From NCBI GenBank assembly GCA_037783415.1, contig JAZGTN010000088.1, positions 868,001-932,000 on the forward strand: a stretch of DNA of 64,000 nt, given 5' to 3'. Position 1 is the stretch's first letter. Every line of letters begins with the position of its first letter. Below, piece by piece: positions 1-10,786 of the stretch. Under the pieces are notes generated by a model. The model saw nothing but the letters and a program-made list of their open reading frames with translations, searched no databases and had not been told where the DNA came from. This DNA is from Leptasterias polaris (lineage: Eukaryota; Echinodermata; Asteroidea; Forcipulatida; Asteriidae). Made by a program: the position numbers and the translations under genes.

Positions 1-67
1 TTATCATAAGTAATATTTAATAACTCAAAGCCCACTTTCTATTTTCTTTATATTTTCGTTTTTATAA

Positions 68-517
68 GAGCCGCTGCAGACAATCAAGGCCCTGGTAACT
101 CTAACACCGAGCGTGCCAGGGCGGCGAGGGTCTGCCTGGGTCCAGAGCCGCTGGGCTACCCCTGCCTGGGTGCAAAGACGACCCTCCGAGAAGACCGCAA
201 AGTATGGAGTCGGAGGCCTTCGGAGGCGCATGCTGATGGGAGCCAAAGGCGCTGCGACACCCACGAAGCGGCTCTGAAGACAAGGCCCCAGTAAAGCAAA
301 GATCGAGCATGCCAGGGTGGCGAGGGTCTGCCTGGGTCCAGAGCCGCTGGCTACCCCTGCCTGGTCGAGGAGAGGACCCTCCGAGATAACGGCAAAGTAC
401 CGTGTCGGAGGCGTTCGGAGGCGCAGGCTGATAGGGGCCAAAGGCGCTCAGACACCCATGAAGCGGCTCTGCAGACAAGTCCCCGGTAACTCTAAGACCG
501 AGCGTGTCAGGGCGGTT
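68..517. repeat. GC-rich tandem repeat, about 195 bp, 2.3 copies
   Basis: Three successive blocks start near 68, 268 and 459. They share phrases such as GAGCCGCTGCAGACAA / AAGCGGCTCTGAAGACAA, GCCAGGGYGGCGAGGGTCTG and GTCGGAGGC. The third copy is cut short near 517. The block is much more GC-rich than its surroundings. Open frames of 90-150 codons exist on both strands but look like by-products of the repeat. Confidence 0.75.
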
Positions 518-580
518 ATTATCTCGTTTGAACGACTTATTATCTCGTTCGAACAACTTATTATCTCGTTCGAACGACTT
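516..580. repeat. 21-bp tandem repeat, three copies
   Basis: Units start at 516, 537 and 558, each beginning TTATTATCTCG and followed by TTYGAACRAC. The core TTCGAA is palindromic. The array directly abuts the end of the 195-bp tandem repeat. Confidence 0.85.
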
Positions 581-583
581 AAT

Positions 584-1223
584 TTTTAATTTTTTTTACT
601 TCAACTTGGCAGCAATGCACTTCCGTAAATTAATAAATAAAAGAAATAAAAATTTAAGAGGACATTATTTCAAGCGTTCAGCCAGTAGTCAGAACTCTCA
701 AAGTCAAGTAGTCAAGCCCAAAAGAAATAAGAATGTGTTTTTAGTTTTTGCGAGTTGCATTTATCAAGACTACTGTTGACCCCAAAACTGTTGATTTATA
801 AAATTATTTTGACACTTTGTTGTGTAAAGTTGTAAAACTAACACAGTAACAATTCAAAAGTTCACTTCACAGTCTCTGTGTGGTGGGCCTATTATTTATT
901 TTTATCACTGTTAAACTTTATGGACAGTTAAGGGCATAGTTTGACCTGAAAAGGGGAGATAAAGTGGCAGCTGAATGCGGCATTTTTGCCCAGTTGAGTT
1001 CTGAATAATTTGATGATTAAAGCAGGAATAGTGAAAACAAAACCCACATGGGTCGATTTGGTTTACGGTGTGTAAATGAAACGGCAGGGGGCGAGTAGGA
1101 TTACTCGCGCTCCAGATAGGTTATTTAATTGTGAAAAGAAGAACAGCACTTTGCCAGAAGAAAATCTGCTTTTGTAAATAACTATGTTATACTTCAGAAA
1201 AGTGGTTGGTAAATTAATTATAC
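584..1223. other. Non-coding flank, nothing recognised
   Basis: AT-rich sequence between the tandem repeats and the first exon of the minus-strand gene. I see no coding region, RNA gene or repeat with a second copy in the window. If the minus-strand gene is real, this is the start of its first intron, which continues off the window. Confidence 0.5.
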
Positions 1224-1317
1224 CTGAAACTTCATCAAGGCTCACAATGTGCTTCACAACTTCATCGTTCCCAACAAACTCCAACGCCACGGACACATGT
1301 CTTGCGGAAGCCGCCAT
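1224..1317 (-). CDS. First coding exon of an unidentified minus-strand gene (partial)
   Basis: An ATG at 1317-1315 opens a 31-codon frame beginning MAASARHVSVALEFVGND. It ends in phase 1 at a good donor (TTTCAG|GTATAA, exon end 1224). The position, head-to-head with ZNF830 with only 288 bp between the two ATGs, is what one expects of a gene pair sharing a promoter. The remaining exons would lie beyond the start of the window. I do not recognise the N-terminal peptide and assign no function. It could be a chance frame; the splice donor and promoter context are the only support. Confidence 0.4.
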
Positions 1318-1605
1318 CTTTGAATTTACTCCAATAAATAATACGTCGTCTGCAGTTTTATTTTGACCAACGATCTTCGATTTTGACTACACAAATTTCA
1401 ATACCATTCCATTTTAAGATGGGTTTTTGCCACTAGATAGTGTTCATTTGTAAATTATAAATGATTTATTACACAAATTATATTTTAATATCTAATTTAT
1501 ATAATAATGTTTTTAAGCTGAAGTTTATGATCGAGTTTAGTCTAAAGTTGAGTCATGGTTTGAGTTCGGTCCACAAACAAACAAACATAGGAATCACTCT
1601 TAAAG
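1318..1605. promoter_or_regulatory. Putative bidirectional promoter between ZNF830 and the minus-strand gene
   Basis: This 288-bp gap separates two divergent ATG codons and must hold the ZNF830 5' UTR and promoter. The GGCG-rich context of both start codons (AAGATGGC on each strand) is a symmetrical feature often seen at housekeeping bidirectional promoters. No TATA box is evident. Assignment is by position only. Confidence 0.4.
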
Positions 1606-4600
1606 ATGGCGTCCTCCGGCAAGAGAAAAGTTGATCTGCGGGATTTAATGAAGAAACAACGCGCGGAGAGCAAATCCACAGCAACGAGGATAAACTCACC
1701 ATTGGCAAAATATCCTTTAATGTTCATCGAGCCTAATATTATTACAGAGTTAATTTTCTAAGCCAAAAAGTAACAATAAACAGCATCAACATGTGAACTG
1801 TTTTTTGTTGTTAAAAAGTTTTATAAAAAAAGTTATTTTTTGGTAGGCCTACTGTGTAAAACTGTTTGTGGACCATAGCCCCATTCAAATCATAGTCGGA
1901 CGTACATGCATAGAGACTGAGCAAGGACCTTTGTACGAAATTTGTTTATATTAAAATAATGCTGGGCCCAATTTTATATATAGAGCTGCTTAACGGCCAA
2001 TGTGTAATAATAATAATAATAACTTTACATCAATGCTGCCGTAAATCACAAGAATAGTACAACAAAGGTTACATAATTAAACTGATAGTACATGAACATC
2101 AATATTTTACAGATTGAGATAATAGTGAACAAAAAATCAAAAGGCAAAATCTAGGTCCAGGGTGAAGCAACAGCTTTTGAACCCCAGCCTATGGACTTGT
2201 GCTTTTTATACCAAGTTACTGCGCTAGTTCGTTGCGATAATCGTAATGCTCCACCATTCTCCTGTCCGTCGGGAGGATGGAGGGTTGCAATTAGTTATCG
2301 CAAATTACTGCACGAGTTAGAGCTGCTAACCGTAAGCACACAAATTCCACAAAAGGCATGCTAAAACGTTCTGGTGCTTACTCGCTGTTTGTAAATGAAT
2401 GGAGTAACAATACAAATCTATGTGTTGAATATGCAAGCTATCCGCCTAATTTTCTTGCTAACCTGTGAAATACGCTTACAGCAATTTTTTTCTTCTGCTA
2501 TAGCTAGCACAAGATGTTGCTTACTTTTAAGCAGCGCTAAGAAATTGGCCCCTGCAGTCATATCTCCCCCTTGCTAAGTCGCCCACCAACCAAATCGCCC
2601 CCAAACAAAGTCACCCACTGCTGATCTAAAAAGGAAAAGCTGAGGAATAATATTAAGAATCTGCAATACCAAGAGATTTGTGTGGTGGGGAAAGGTTGAT
2701 CAATAACTAGAACAAGCCACTAAAGAAATAGCTTATAAAACTCTTGTCCTCTAAAACTCGAATACTGCTGTGCTATTTGGGATCCTCACCAAAGAATACA
2801 CATAGACAACCTCGAAAAAGTTCAACGAAGAGCAGCTAGATTTGTGAAAAGTGATTATCGTAAGACCAGTAGTGTAACGAAAATGCTACAGGACCTCAAA
2901 TGGGATACACTTCAAAGACGCCGCACCATAGCTAGACTTACTACACTTTACAAAGAAACTCACTCCATAACTCCATCCAACATTAGTAATCTTCGTTGCA
3001 ACCAAGGGAATAGGCCAAGAACGGGGCAAAATCAGACTCTAAATTATAACACCATCTCATCAAACAAAGACTGCTACCGTTACTCCTTGTATCCGAGAAC
3101 AATACCAATCTTGAACTCACTCCCGCCACAAGTTAAATCAGCCCCTGACACTTATAATTTTAGGTCCCTCCTTGAAAATATAAAATTTTAAGTAGGAGCA
3201 TGTATTGCATGGTCTGCACGTTTATAGCCCAGTGGCGGCGGTTTGTGCAGTAAAGACAAGACAAGACAAGACTATTCAATAACGTGGGGTTGGGGTCGGC
3301 ATGGGTGGTTATACTGCGTCAAGCGCACTGCCTCCTCAATTTGGCCCTGGTTTGATTCCTGTTGAAAGCCATGGCAGTACAGTTTGTGTTGTCTCCTAAG
3401 CTAAAAAAGGATTTTCTCCAGACCCTCCAGTTTTCTTCCCTCTGTGAGAAGCAAACATCTTCGATTTTCTGTCTGTGCTCCATAGTTTTATGGTTCGATG
3501 TGGCTTCCTGCCAAACATGCCCTTGTATGCCTGCAGCTCAAAAACACATAGCCATGCCCTTCCCAATTCTGCTTCTCAGCTGCAAGTAAGGATGATTAGC
3601 CTCCCAAATTAAATTAAATTAAATCCACCATTTCTGTCAGTGTCACCTGCCTCTTGCCTTGTGTGTACTTGTGCATGAATTCCATTACAAAAATGCTTAA
3701 CAAACTTTAGAAGACAAATGAAAAATGACTTGAAAATGTGCAAAACGCCAAGTGTCGCTGCCAGCAGACATTGATCTCACAGTTTATAAAATAAATTTGT
3801 TATGACCCTTTTTTTTGCCTTTTAAAAAAGAACCCCAAAATGAGGTCACTACACCAAGAGTAAGTGTAGCAGCAGCGAAACCTCAACCTCAAAGTTCTAG
3901 GTCAGTTGTAATTTTACCAAATCATTGTTACACATGCCTTTATATGTATCTTTAACTGGTTACACGTACAACAGTATTGGTCAGCTTGTTTGTGTCGTTT
4001 GTAACGCACAAGTGAAAAGTGAGATTCTTTGGCCGGCACACCTCCAAGGCAAAAAACACAAAGAGGTAAGGATGACTTGATGTATCATGAGGCTAAAATT
4101 GAGTATTGACCCAATAATGACTTAAGGTGATTAAGTCACCATCACAATAATCTTGGTTGCACCATCTTGGGAGTCAATGTTACTGTGTGTTATACAGTGT
4201 AGTGGGACTTTTAGGTGACGTAGCTTTTAGGCTACCTAAAATAGGCTACCTATTGACTCTCAAGACCGTGAGCTTGGCATTACTCACCACGTGTGACGTG
4301 TGGGCGGGGGTCAATATGTTTTAACATTAGTCGAGCCTGTCCAAGTTTTGCTGTAAACTCAAGGCTTGCCCCATTTATTCTGTCGTTGACACAAAATGCT
4401 CTGAATTGTTTACCTCTGAACAGCTTACATGCTTTTTTTTCTTCTCTGGGTTTCTAGAATTTAGCCGCACTTAAACACGGTGGTACACCAAATACAGTAC
4501 AACAGAAACAGTCCATTCCCAGCCCTCGTGTCACATCACAAACAACAGCAAAGAGGAAAGGGGATCACGATGTAACATCAACAACATCTGCAAAGAAAGC

Positions 4601-7600
4601 AAGAGAAAGTGGACAGCCTAGTGCTACAAAGGGGTAAGTGGCATGTCATGAGCATTGGATTTAAAGGCACTGAACACGTTTGGTAATTGTCAAAGACCAG
4701 TATTCTCACTTGGTGTATCCCAACATATGCATAAAATAACAAGCCTGTGAAAATTTGGACTCAATTGGTCATTGAAGTTGCAAGAAAATGATGAAAGAAA
4801 AAACGCCCTTGTTGTACAAATTAGTGTGCTTTCAGATAGGAATAAAAGGCTTCTGGCCAGAAGTCTTTTATTATTTTAGTGAGAAATTACCTCTTTCTCA
4901 AAAACTACGTTACTTCAGAGGGAGTCGTTTCTCACAATGTTTTATACTATCAACAGCTCTCTGTTGCTCGTTACCAAGTAAGTTTTTATGCTGATATATA
5001 TTTTGAGTAATTAACAAACGTGTACAGTACCTTTAACAGACATCATTTTGTTTCTGATAAACATGAAGAAAAAGATACACATAGACAACCTTTACAAAGT
5101 TCAACAGAGAGCAGCCAGATTTGTGATTATGGAAAGACCAGTAGTGTAATTGAAATACTGCAAGACCTCAAAATGGGATACACTTCAAAGACGCCGCACC
5201 ATTGCTAGACTTACTGCAATTTACAAAGAAACTCACTCCATAACTCCGTCCAACATTAGCAATCTTCGGTGCAACCAAGGGAATAGACCAACAACTCGGC
5301 AAAAACAGACTCTAAATTATAATACCATCTCATTAAACAAAGACCAATACCAATCTGGAACTCACTCCCGCCACAAGTTAAGTCAGCCCCCAACGCCAAT
5401 AAGTTTAAAGTCACTCCCTGAAATAATTAAATTCTTAACATGGGAGCTTACAAATGTACATGCAGGAGGGACTAACGGTTTGTGCACAAAAGACAAGACA
5501 AGACAGTGAAGATTTAGGAGTGAACAATCCTGTCCCAGCTGGACACTGCTCTTGTGTCTTTTTATATATTAGCAACATAAGTAGAGGAGTGTATAATTTG
5601 GTAAACTCAAGTAATAAACCACAAGGGACCTGGGTAAATTTGAGTGTCAATAATTTTGGCATAAAGTGTCATCTTTAGGCTTGACAATCTTCATCCAAGT
5701 AGTCACTCGAACATTTAAAAAAATAAAATAAAAAATGTCCTTATTCATCTTCCAGACTACCTGCTGGATTTTTTGACAGCGAGATTCGGAGCCCACCCTC
5801 CATCGATGAGTCCGAGAAATCAGGGACTAATTCTGGAAGAAAGACAGCAGAATCTTCAGCGTTACCAGCAGGTCTTTATTTATGTTAAATTTATTGTACT
5901 GTCAATACTCTATGTCCAATATTTGTGCGGAAGCGTTACCCGCCTTCAAGATGAGCATCAAGCAAATGACAATATCATCCAAGGAAACAATTAAACAATA
6001 GCCAAAGTTTCACAAATATGTTTTTTTGGTTTTTTTTAAATTACACATCCAACAGCACATTTAGCGCCAATTACAGGATGAATAGGAAACGAGAAGAAAT
6101 GTTCAGTTTTAGATGTGAGAGGAAAACCCCAATGGGAAAACCTACGCAATCAGGTAGGGACTGAAAAACCCAATCAACATGCAAGGCTCTGGTCTGAGTT
6201 AGGTTTCAAACCGGGGTCCACAGAGGTGAAAGGCAGGGAAAGAAACCACTCAGGCAACTTGATCCCCCAGGTTGATGTAGTAATAGTTGGTGTACAACAC
6301 AAAATATCAAGGTGACATAAACAGTGGGGAAAATCAACAGTGGTACCATTGTATGATGTATTTTGGACAGTGCTCTGCCCCCCAAAATATGCCAATGATT
6401 AAATTTTGTCATAACAATGGCAGATTAAGGTTCCTTTGTACGGTCAGACAGTCACACAACATGCGGTTATGACACTTGTGGTGTGTTTTTCAGACTTCTT
6501 CAGTCCAGAATCATCAGCCTCCAAAGCTACACCGGAAATAACTTCATCACAGGAAGTAAGCTCATCGAAATCATCAAATGAAGATGCCAAAGAAAGGTAT
6601 TGTTGTCTGTAGTTTGTCAACCAAAGAAGAAGTACTGACACAAGTTAAACATTCTGGGATTTATCTATACTATGTAGACATCTACACTGATTCTGTTGTA
6701 TTTGTTAAAATAATTTAGTTCCCAAAAGCTTCCCCCTAAAACATCTGTTGAAGACAGAGCTGGAAACAATCCGAAAAACAAACTAATGATATTTAATTTG
6801 AAAACTGTCTTGGGTTTATTCATGCACTGGCACTAGACAACCTGTGGCGTGCCGTGGCCGAGTGGTCTAGTTCAATGGACTCAAGCTCTGGTGTTGTCAG
6901 CTGCAGAGTGTGGGTTCGATACCCGGTCATGACACTTGTGCCCTTGAGCAAGGCACTTTACCATAATTGCTTCATAAAAAGTTGGGAAGGTAGTGCATTC
7001 TACTCTATCAGCCAGGCTCCTAGTGGATGACACCCATGCCTACATCCTTAAAGACTGGGGTAACCAAGGGAAATTCTTACTGGTTACTTTTGTAATTCCT
7101 CTCTTGAAAACTAAAAGATCAGACTGAACATATTTTGTTGCAATCCAATGATGTACCACTCTTTGGAATCATCTTCTTCTTCACAACTTTTTCATGATTT
7201 AAAAAGTGCCACGCACTTGTGAGGGTAACCTGGTTTGATTACCATTTTTGTGTTGACAGGAAGCCATCCAGCTCTGCTGAGGCCATACCGGAGGGGTTCT
7301 TTGATGATCCAGTAATGGATGCAAAGGTACATGAAACTAAATCCAAAATAATAATTACTATAAAAACTAACTTGGTATAAAGGGCACTGCAGCTGTTTTA
7401 ATGTATAATATTTTAAGAAACGGTTCCTCTCTAAGGAATGTGGTTTTAGACGAAGTGATAAAAACAAAATACAATCCGAGAAACGTTTCATGCATGAAGA
7501 GTTTCCCATATTGTGTATTCCTATAATGGATTCTTCCTGCGTGGACATGACCGCTCAAGGGGTCGATTTCACAAAACTCTTCCTAACTTGGGACTAGTCC

Positions 7601-9431
7601 TAGGCAATGCTAAGAGATAGGACTAGTCTTAAGTTAGGACCAGTAACTTAAGACTAGTCCTATCTCTTAGCATTGCCTAGGACTAGTCCTAAGTTAGGAA
7701 GAGTTTTGTGAAATCGACCCAAGATTTTCAGTGATATCTCAAACACGATTCCATCTTTTGAAATTTGAAATGAAATGTTCTCCGGTTTAGTTTTATTGTA
7801 TATATGCATTTACTGTAAATTTTTTGCTTTGTTTTATTTGGCCTGTTTGACTAGGTTCGTAAGGTGGAAGTGAAGAACACCATGGAAGAAGAATGGAGTA
7901 AATTTCAAAAGGAAATGGTTCAGCAAAACCAGGTAAGACCTAGCACAGACACAACCCTAGGGTGTGTCTGCCAGCAAACATAAGATGACAGAATCAATGT
8001 TTTCCAATCAAAATTTGCATTGAGAAAGTTGTAGTGCTTGCTACTGTTTCAAAGGTTCGCGACCATAGATTAGCTTTTGTCAATGTAATGCTGATCTACT
8101 GGCTCAATTATCAAGAAAGATACAATGAAAGTCACATGTGAAAGTTTCAGCTGTCTACTTGTTAAGAAAACAGCACCAGTGTTTTCACAATCGACCCACG
8201 TTTAGCGAGGTGACGGTAGGGAACCAACCACATCTCTGGGCACAGCATTCGCAAAATGGACACCAACCCTCAGAAAACCCTTAGAAATTTAAGAAACGAT
8301 TCATGCATGAACCGTTCCTCAGATTAATTTTTTGTGTTTTGATTTCTAATCAACGGGGGCATTTCAGAGGAAATTATTTCACAGGATGCTTACTATCATT
8401 ACCAACTTTGTAACGAGTAGGCTTTCAGATAGAAATTTACTTTAATTTTTTACGGAGTCATTACCAAAGTATGACACCCTACCTTAAACAACTGTACATG
8501 GGAATGTGCCCAGTATTGATTCTTATCGTTTGTTTCGTAGGTGTCTGAAAACCTCCAAGAGGAGGATCAAGAGGCTGCTCAAGTGGACAGAAATATCGAT
8601 GAGATCGATGAACAAATGTGAGTCAGATTTATCAATAATAGTTAATGAGAGACTTTTAGGGAGGCTACTGGGTAGCACATCTAGCGGCCCCCACAAGAAA
8701 GCATCTGTTATGCTCTCACCAAGTAGAAGTAAACTTAACTCACTGAAAACAAAACTCTTGTTTATTATTAGTATTATCTATTGTTATTATATATTTCTGG
8801 TAATGAAATCAAGGACGCCTCATTAGTGAGTTTTAATAACTGTAGCTCACAAGCCCGAGGAAACCTGTAAACAAGGGTGCTTGCTATGTGAACCAGAAAC
8901 ACCAGGGTTAACCCCTACTCTTACAAGATAAGTGTTCTAAGTTCTTTACATGCACTACCAGCCCTAGTACACTGAACCTACAGCTTAATGTGCCATGTGA
9001 AGGACAAAGCAATTATGGTAAAGTATCTTGCTTAATGACACAAGTGCCACGACCGGGACTCGAACCCACACTGATCAGAAACACCAGAGCTTGAGCCAAG
9101 TGTTCTTAACTGCTCGGCCACGACATACCATGCACATTGGGAATTTTTGTTTGTGTTTGCTTAATTTTTTCCTCTCAAGAACATTACATTTACGACGTCT
9201 TATTAAATTTAATGCATTTCAACTGAAATCAATATTTACAGACATTGCTTCGCCAAGGTAGAGGCTCTCCGAGATAAGCAGGACCACATCAAATCTGAGA
9301 TGGAAGTGAAGAAATCACAGCATCAAGAAAGAGGCAAGAAGGACCGGGACGAGGGGGACGCCAGTGATAGCGCCGACGAAGCCGAATTTGGAGAATTCTT
9401 AGACTGGAGGTCAAAAGGAGCATGGAAATGA
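1606..9431 (+). CDS. ZNF830: Zinc finger protein 830 (CCDC16/OMCG1 family), nine coding exons
   Basis: Coding exons: 1606-1709, 3966-4065, 4458-4633, 5756-5871, 6494-6596, 7260-7326, 7855-7932, 8541-8617, 9242-9431 (stop TGA 9429-9431). Phases close to give 336 residues, slightly shorter than the roughly 370 of mammals. Exon 2 encodes a single U1-like C2H2 finger (Cys44, Cys47, His60, His66). Two LPAxFF/IPEGFFDD-type motifs follow in exons 4-6. The C-terminal third is a charged coiled coil ending in the family-typical acidic EFGEFLDWRSKGAWK tail. The family is nuclear and linked to pre-mRNA splicing and genome stability; that role is from family knowledge. The first intron is an AT-AC U12-type intron (listed separately); the others are GT-AG. 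The exon 4 donor (CAG|GTCTTT) is weak but is fixed by the phase-1 join that restores LPADFFSPE. A possible poly(A) signal lies at 10781. Confidence 0.94.
2290..2570. mobile_element. Degenerate foldback/MITE-like repeat
   Basis: The segment shares word-level similarity with the element at 43626-43880: GTGAAATACGCTTAC, TGCTTACTCGCTGTTTG, and a terminal GCGCTAAGAAATTGGCCC resembling its AAATTGGGCCC end. The left boundary is uncertain. It lies inside ZNF830 intron 1. Confidence 0.4.
2755..3275 (+). mobile_element. LINE 3' fragment, RT C-terminus plus AAGAC tail
   Basis: The plus strand reads as the C-terminal part of a CR1/L2-group reverse transcriptase ORF: Glu-Tyr-Cys-Cys-Ala-Ile-Trp-Asp, then VQRRAARFV, then a terminal IPILNSLPPQVKSAP segment and stop near 3189. 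A short 3' UTR ending GGCGGCGGTTTGTGCAGTAAAGAC leads into an (AAGAC)n tail near 3255-3272. It is a 5'-truncated copy; two relatives are at 5075-5505 and 56528-56600. Confidence 0.75.
4661..5036 (+). mobile_element. Non-autonomous TIR element, family M1 (full copy)
   Basis: Starts TTAAAGGCACTGAACACGTT and ends GTGTACAGTACCTTTAA, roughly complementary ends. The interior phrases CAAAGACCAGTATTCTCACT, CTCAATTGGTCAT and TTACTTCAGAGGGAG recur at 17269-17631, 21363-21590, 29962-30772 and 54525-54750. No protein is encoded. It lies in ZNF830 intron 3 and abuts a LINE fragment. Confidence 0.8.
5075..5505 (+). mobile_element. LINE 3' fragment, second copy of the AAGAC-tailed family
   Basis: Closely parallels 2755-3275 (shared ACACATAGACAACC, GACGCCGCACCAT, ACTCACTCCATAACTCC, ACTCACTCCCGCCACAAGTTA). 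It has frameshifts, a deletion near 5340 and a degraded tail AAAGACAAGACAAGACAG. It is a pseudogenised, 5'-truncated insertion in ZNF830 intron 3. Confidence 0.75.
6080..6250 (+). repeat. Dispersed repeat with tRNA-like B box (family R3)
   Basis: Contains GAGAGGAAAACCCCAATGGGAAAAC, TTAGGTTTCAAACCGGGGTCCACAG and GTGAAAGGCAG. The same order of phrases appears at 20395-20695 (GGAATCTAACCGGGGCCACA, GTGAGAGGCGAGTGC) and partly near 9630-9720. It may be an old tRNA-derived SINE. Confidence 0.5.
6849..7085 (+). mobile_element. tRNA-derived SINE, family A (truncated)
   Basis: The head resembles a type II tRNA (Ser/Leu-like) with an A box CCGTGGCCGAGTGGTC and a B box GGGTTCGATACCC. It is followed by the family body GACACTTGTGCCCTTGAGCAAGGCAC. 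The long variable-arm region has no valid tRNA pairing, so this is not a functional tRNA gene. It lies in a ZNF830 intron. Confidence 0.85.
7326..7510 (-). mobile_element. Diverged M1/MITE fragment
   Basis: AATTACTATAAAAACTAACTTGGTATAAAGGGCACTGCAG with ATGTGGTTTTAGACGAAGTG and CGTTTCATGCATGAAG matches the M1 fragment at 21363-21590 in order of motifs. It starts immediately after the ZNF830 exon 6 donor. Confidence 0.4.
7560..7720. mobile_element. Near-perfect 161-bp foldback element
   Basis: The two halves, 7560-7637 and 7643-7720, are reverse complements with about one mismatch. The outer end is GGGTCGATTTCACAAAACTC, followed by two ACTAGTCCTA palindromes; the loop is only a few bases. The near-identity of the arms suggests recent insertion or ongoing arm correction. 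A related but degraded foldback is at 16345-16460. Confidence 0.9.
8210..8410. repeat. Dispersed repeat, inverted relative at 33640-33830
   Basis: GTGACGGTAGGGAACC, AGCATTCGCAAA and TTTGATTTCTAATCAACGGG match the reverse complement of 33640-33830 (TTGATTAGAAATCAA, TTTGCGAATGCTGCAG). The internal pair AACGATTCATGCATGAACCGTT is palindromic. Non-coding, in a ZNF830 intron. Confidence 0.5.
8757..9127 (-). mobile_element. tRNA-derived SINE, family A, minus orientation
   Basis: On the minus strand the copy begins with the tRNA-like head (near 9127; GTCGTGGCCGAGCAGTTAAG and B box GGGTTCGAGTCCCGGT). It continues through the body and ends in an ATA/ATT-rich tail near 8757. Its 3' body matches the copies at 13880-13995, 51207-51593 and 53110-53310, defining one body type. 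Confidence 0.85.
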
Positions 9432-9599
9432 AGTACACATTGACCAAGTCAATGCTGCAAACCAAATTTTGTCTTTAGCACAGACTCTTTACTTATCAGA
9501 CTTTGAAGTAACTCGTTTTTTGTTCAGGTGATTTGTATGTGGATGGATATTCCCATAGGAATTGTACAACACCCTCAACTACTTTGGAAAAACTGAGCA

Positions 9600-10004
9600 T
9601 CATTTTATAATATTAATAATAATTTGCGAGGCCAACCATCCATACTCGCGGCTACAACGTGCTAGAGCTCCAGGCATGCAAGGACACTTTTGGCAACCAG
9701 CCACTTCGACCCATTTTGGTTAGATACTTGTCGATACAGTACTTTTTTGCATCATTGTTGATTAGCCAATGGTCACAACTAACCCTAGGCACTCAACAGA
9801 GTTTTTTTTCCACATTGCTGAGGCAATGTAAATGTGTATTTAGTCCTGCCCAAACCAATTACCTTTGCATTCTGGAGGAGATGTTTTTAACTGCAAAACC
9901 TCTGAGCTTATTTGGTTTAAGTTAAGCTTAATATTTTGAAAAGCATCCTCCATATTCCATTGCATGGTTCCTAGCGTGGAATTTCATCTTTGAGAGGGCA
10001 AGGC
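9600..10004. other. ZNF830 3' UTR/flank with partial R3 repeat
   Basis: Follows the ZNF830 stop codon. At 9630-9720 it shares CATACTCGCRGCT, CTACAACGTG and CCAGGCATGCAAGG with 20395-20480. Otherwise no gene or repeat is visible. Confidence 0.4.
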
Positions 10005-10275
10005 CCGTTTCATTTTGCAGAGGGCACTTCCATCTGAAAATTGGAAAGTCTAAAGAAAAATGTTGAAAGGGCACCAAGGCCAAGACCAGGGGCAAACAGA
10101 GGCCATTGCCACCATGCGGTATACACGTAATTCCAGACCTGAAACAGACAGTGAATTATGCAATGCCACAAGGCTGGAAAATCATAAACTCTATGGGAAA
10201 TTTTTGAAAGGGCACCAAGGCCAAGACCAGGGGCAAGAAGAGGCCAGTGCCTCAGTGTAATTCCAGGCCTGTGAC
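10005..10275. repeat. Dispersed repeat R2, two partial copies in tandem
   Basis: The phrase GGGCACCAAGGCCAAGACCA followed by GGGGCAA occurs at 10069 and again at 10211. It is preceded by GAGAGGGCAAGGCC and followed by GTAATTCCAGRCCTG. Further copies are at 16030-16200 and 29430-29590. Non-coding. Confidence 0.65.
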
Positions 10276-10388
10276 TCTGTACAGAATCTTTCAATAGATA
10301 AACTACTTACTGGAAGACTGGTGGGTTTGGAAAAGAAGCATCAGGGATTAGCTAGTAATAAGGGATAATTTGCATATAGGGCAAACCA

Positions 10389-10561
10389 ATAGACCCTTTC
10401 CACGAAATATGTAAATTACACTTTGGTTGGCAAAATGATGGAACATGGTGGCGTGACCCGGACGCGTGTGTGCGTCTGCTTAGTGCTCATCTCTATGGTG
10501 TTTGCCAACCAATAGGGTCTGTAGGCATGAGTAATTAGCATATTTATGGGAAGGGTCTATT
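10389..10561. mobile_element. Foldback/MITE-like element
   Basis: The ends are reverse complements: AATAGACCCTTTCCACGAA at left and ATTTATGGGAAGGGTCTATT at right. An internal pair TTGGTTGGCAAA / TTTGCCAACCAA is also present. No coding capacity. Confidence 0.7.
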
Positions 10562-10780
10562 GCCATATGATTGGTTTATATGCTTCGAATTGTTGATTGT
10601 AAGTGTGACTAAAATTTATGTAATATACCAAGAAATGTTTGTTTGGTAATAGCAGCAGAGGGATAAAGGTTCACATATTATGGCATCTTATAATGGTTAG
10701 TATGTGCACACCCTTTAAATGGAATGGATATTACTGTGCATTGCTGCAATGTTTGTAGATTAATGTACATAATAATGTAA

Positions 10781-10786
10781 AATAAA
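10781..10786 (+). terminator. ZNF830: Candidate ZNF830 poly(A) signal
   Basis: AATAAA lies about 1.35 kb after the ZNF830 stop codon. It is a positional candidate only; other AT-rich matches exist nearby. Confidence 0.3.

Larger units (their letters stand above)
1710..3965 (+). other. ZNF830: U12-type AT-AC intron (ZNF830 intron 1)
   Basis: The donor at 1710 reads ATATCCTTT, an exact match to the minor-spliceosome 5' splice-site consensus, with no GT donor that keeps the frame. A branch-site match TCTTTAACT (3949-3957) lies 10-11 nt before the acceptor GGTTACAC|GTACAACAG (exon 2 starts 3966). Joining AA|G restores Lys-Tyr-Asn-Ser-Ile-Gly, continuous with the family sequence. The intron carries a MITE-like segment (2290-2570) and a LINE 3' fragment (2755-3275). 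Confidence 0.9.

Noticed and set aside
25..556. Overlapping ORFs of 90-151 codons
   Set aside because: They follow the GC-rich 195-bp tandem repeat in several frames on both strands. The repeat explains them.
6849..6940. Candidate tRNA-Ser/Leu gene
   Set aside because: A and B boxes are present but the acceptor and anticodon stems do not pair properly, and the sequence recurs many times attached to the same body. It is a SINE head.
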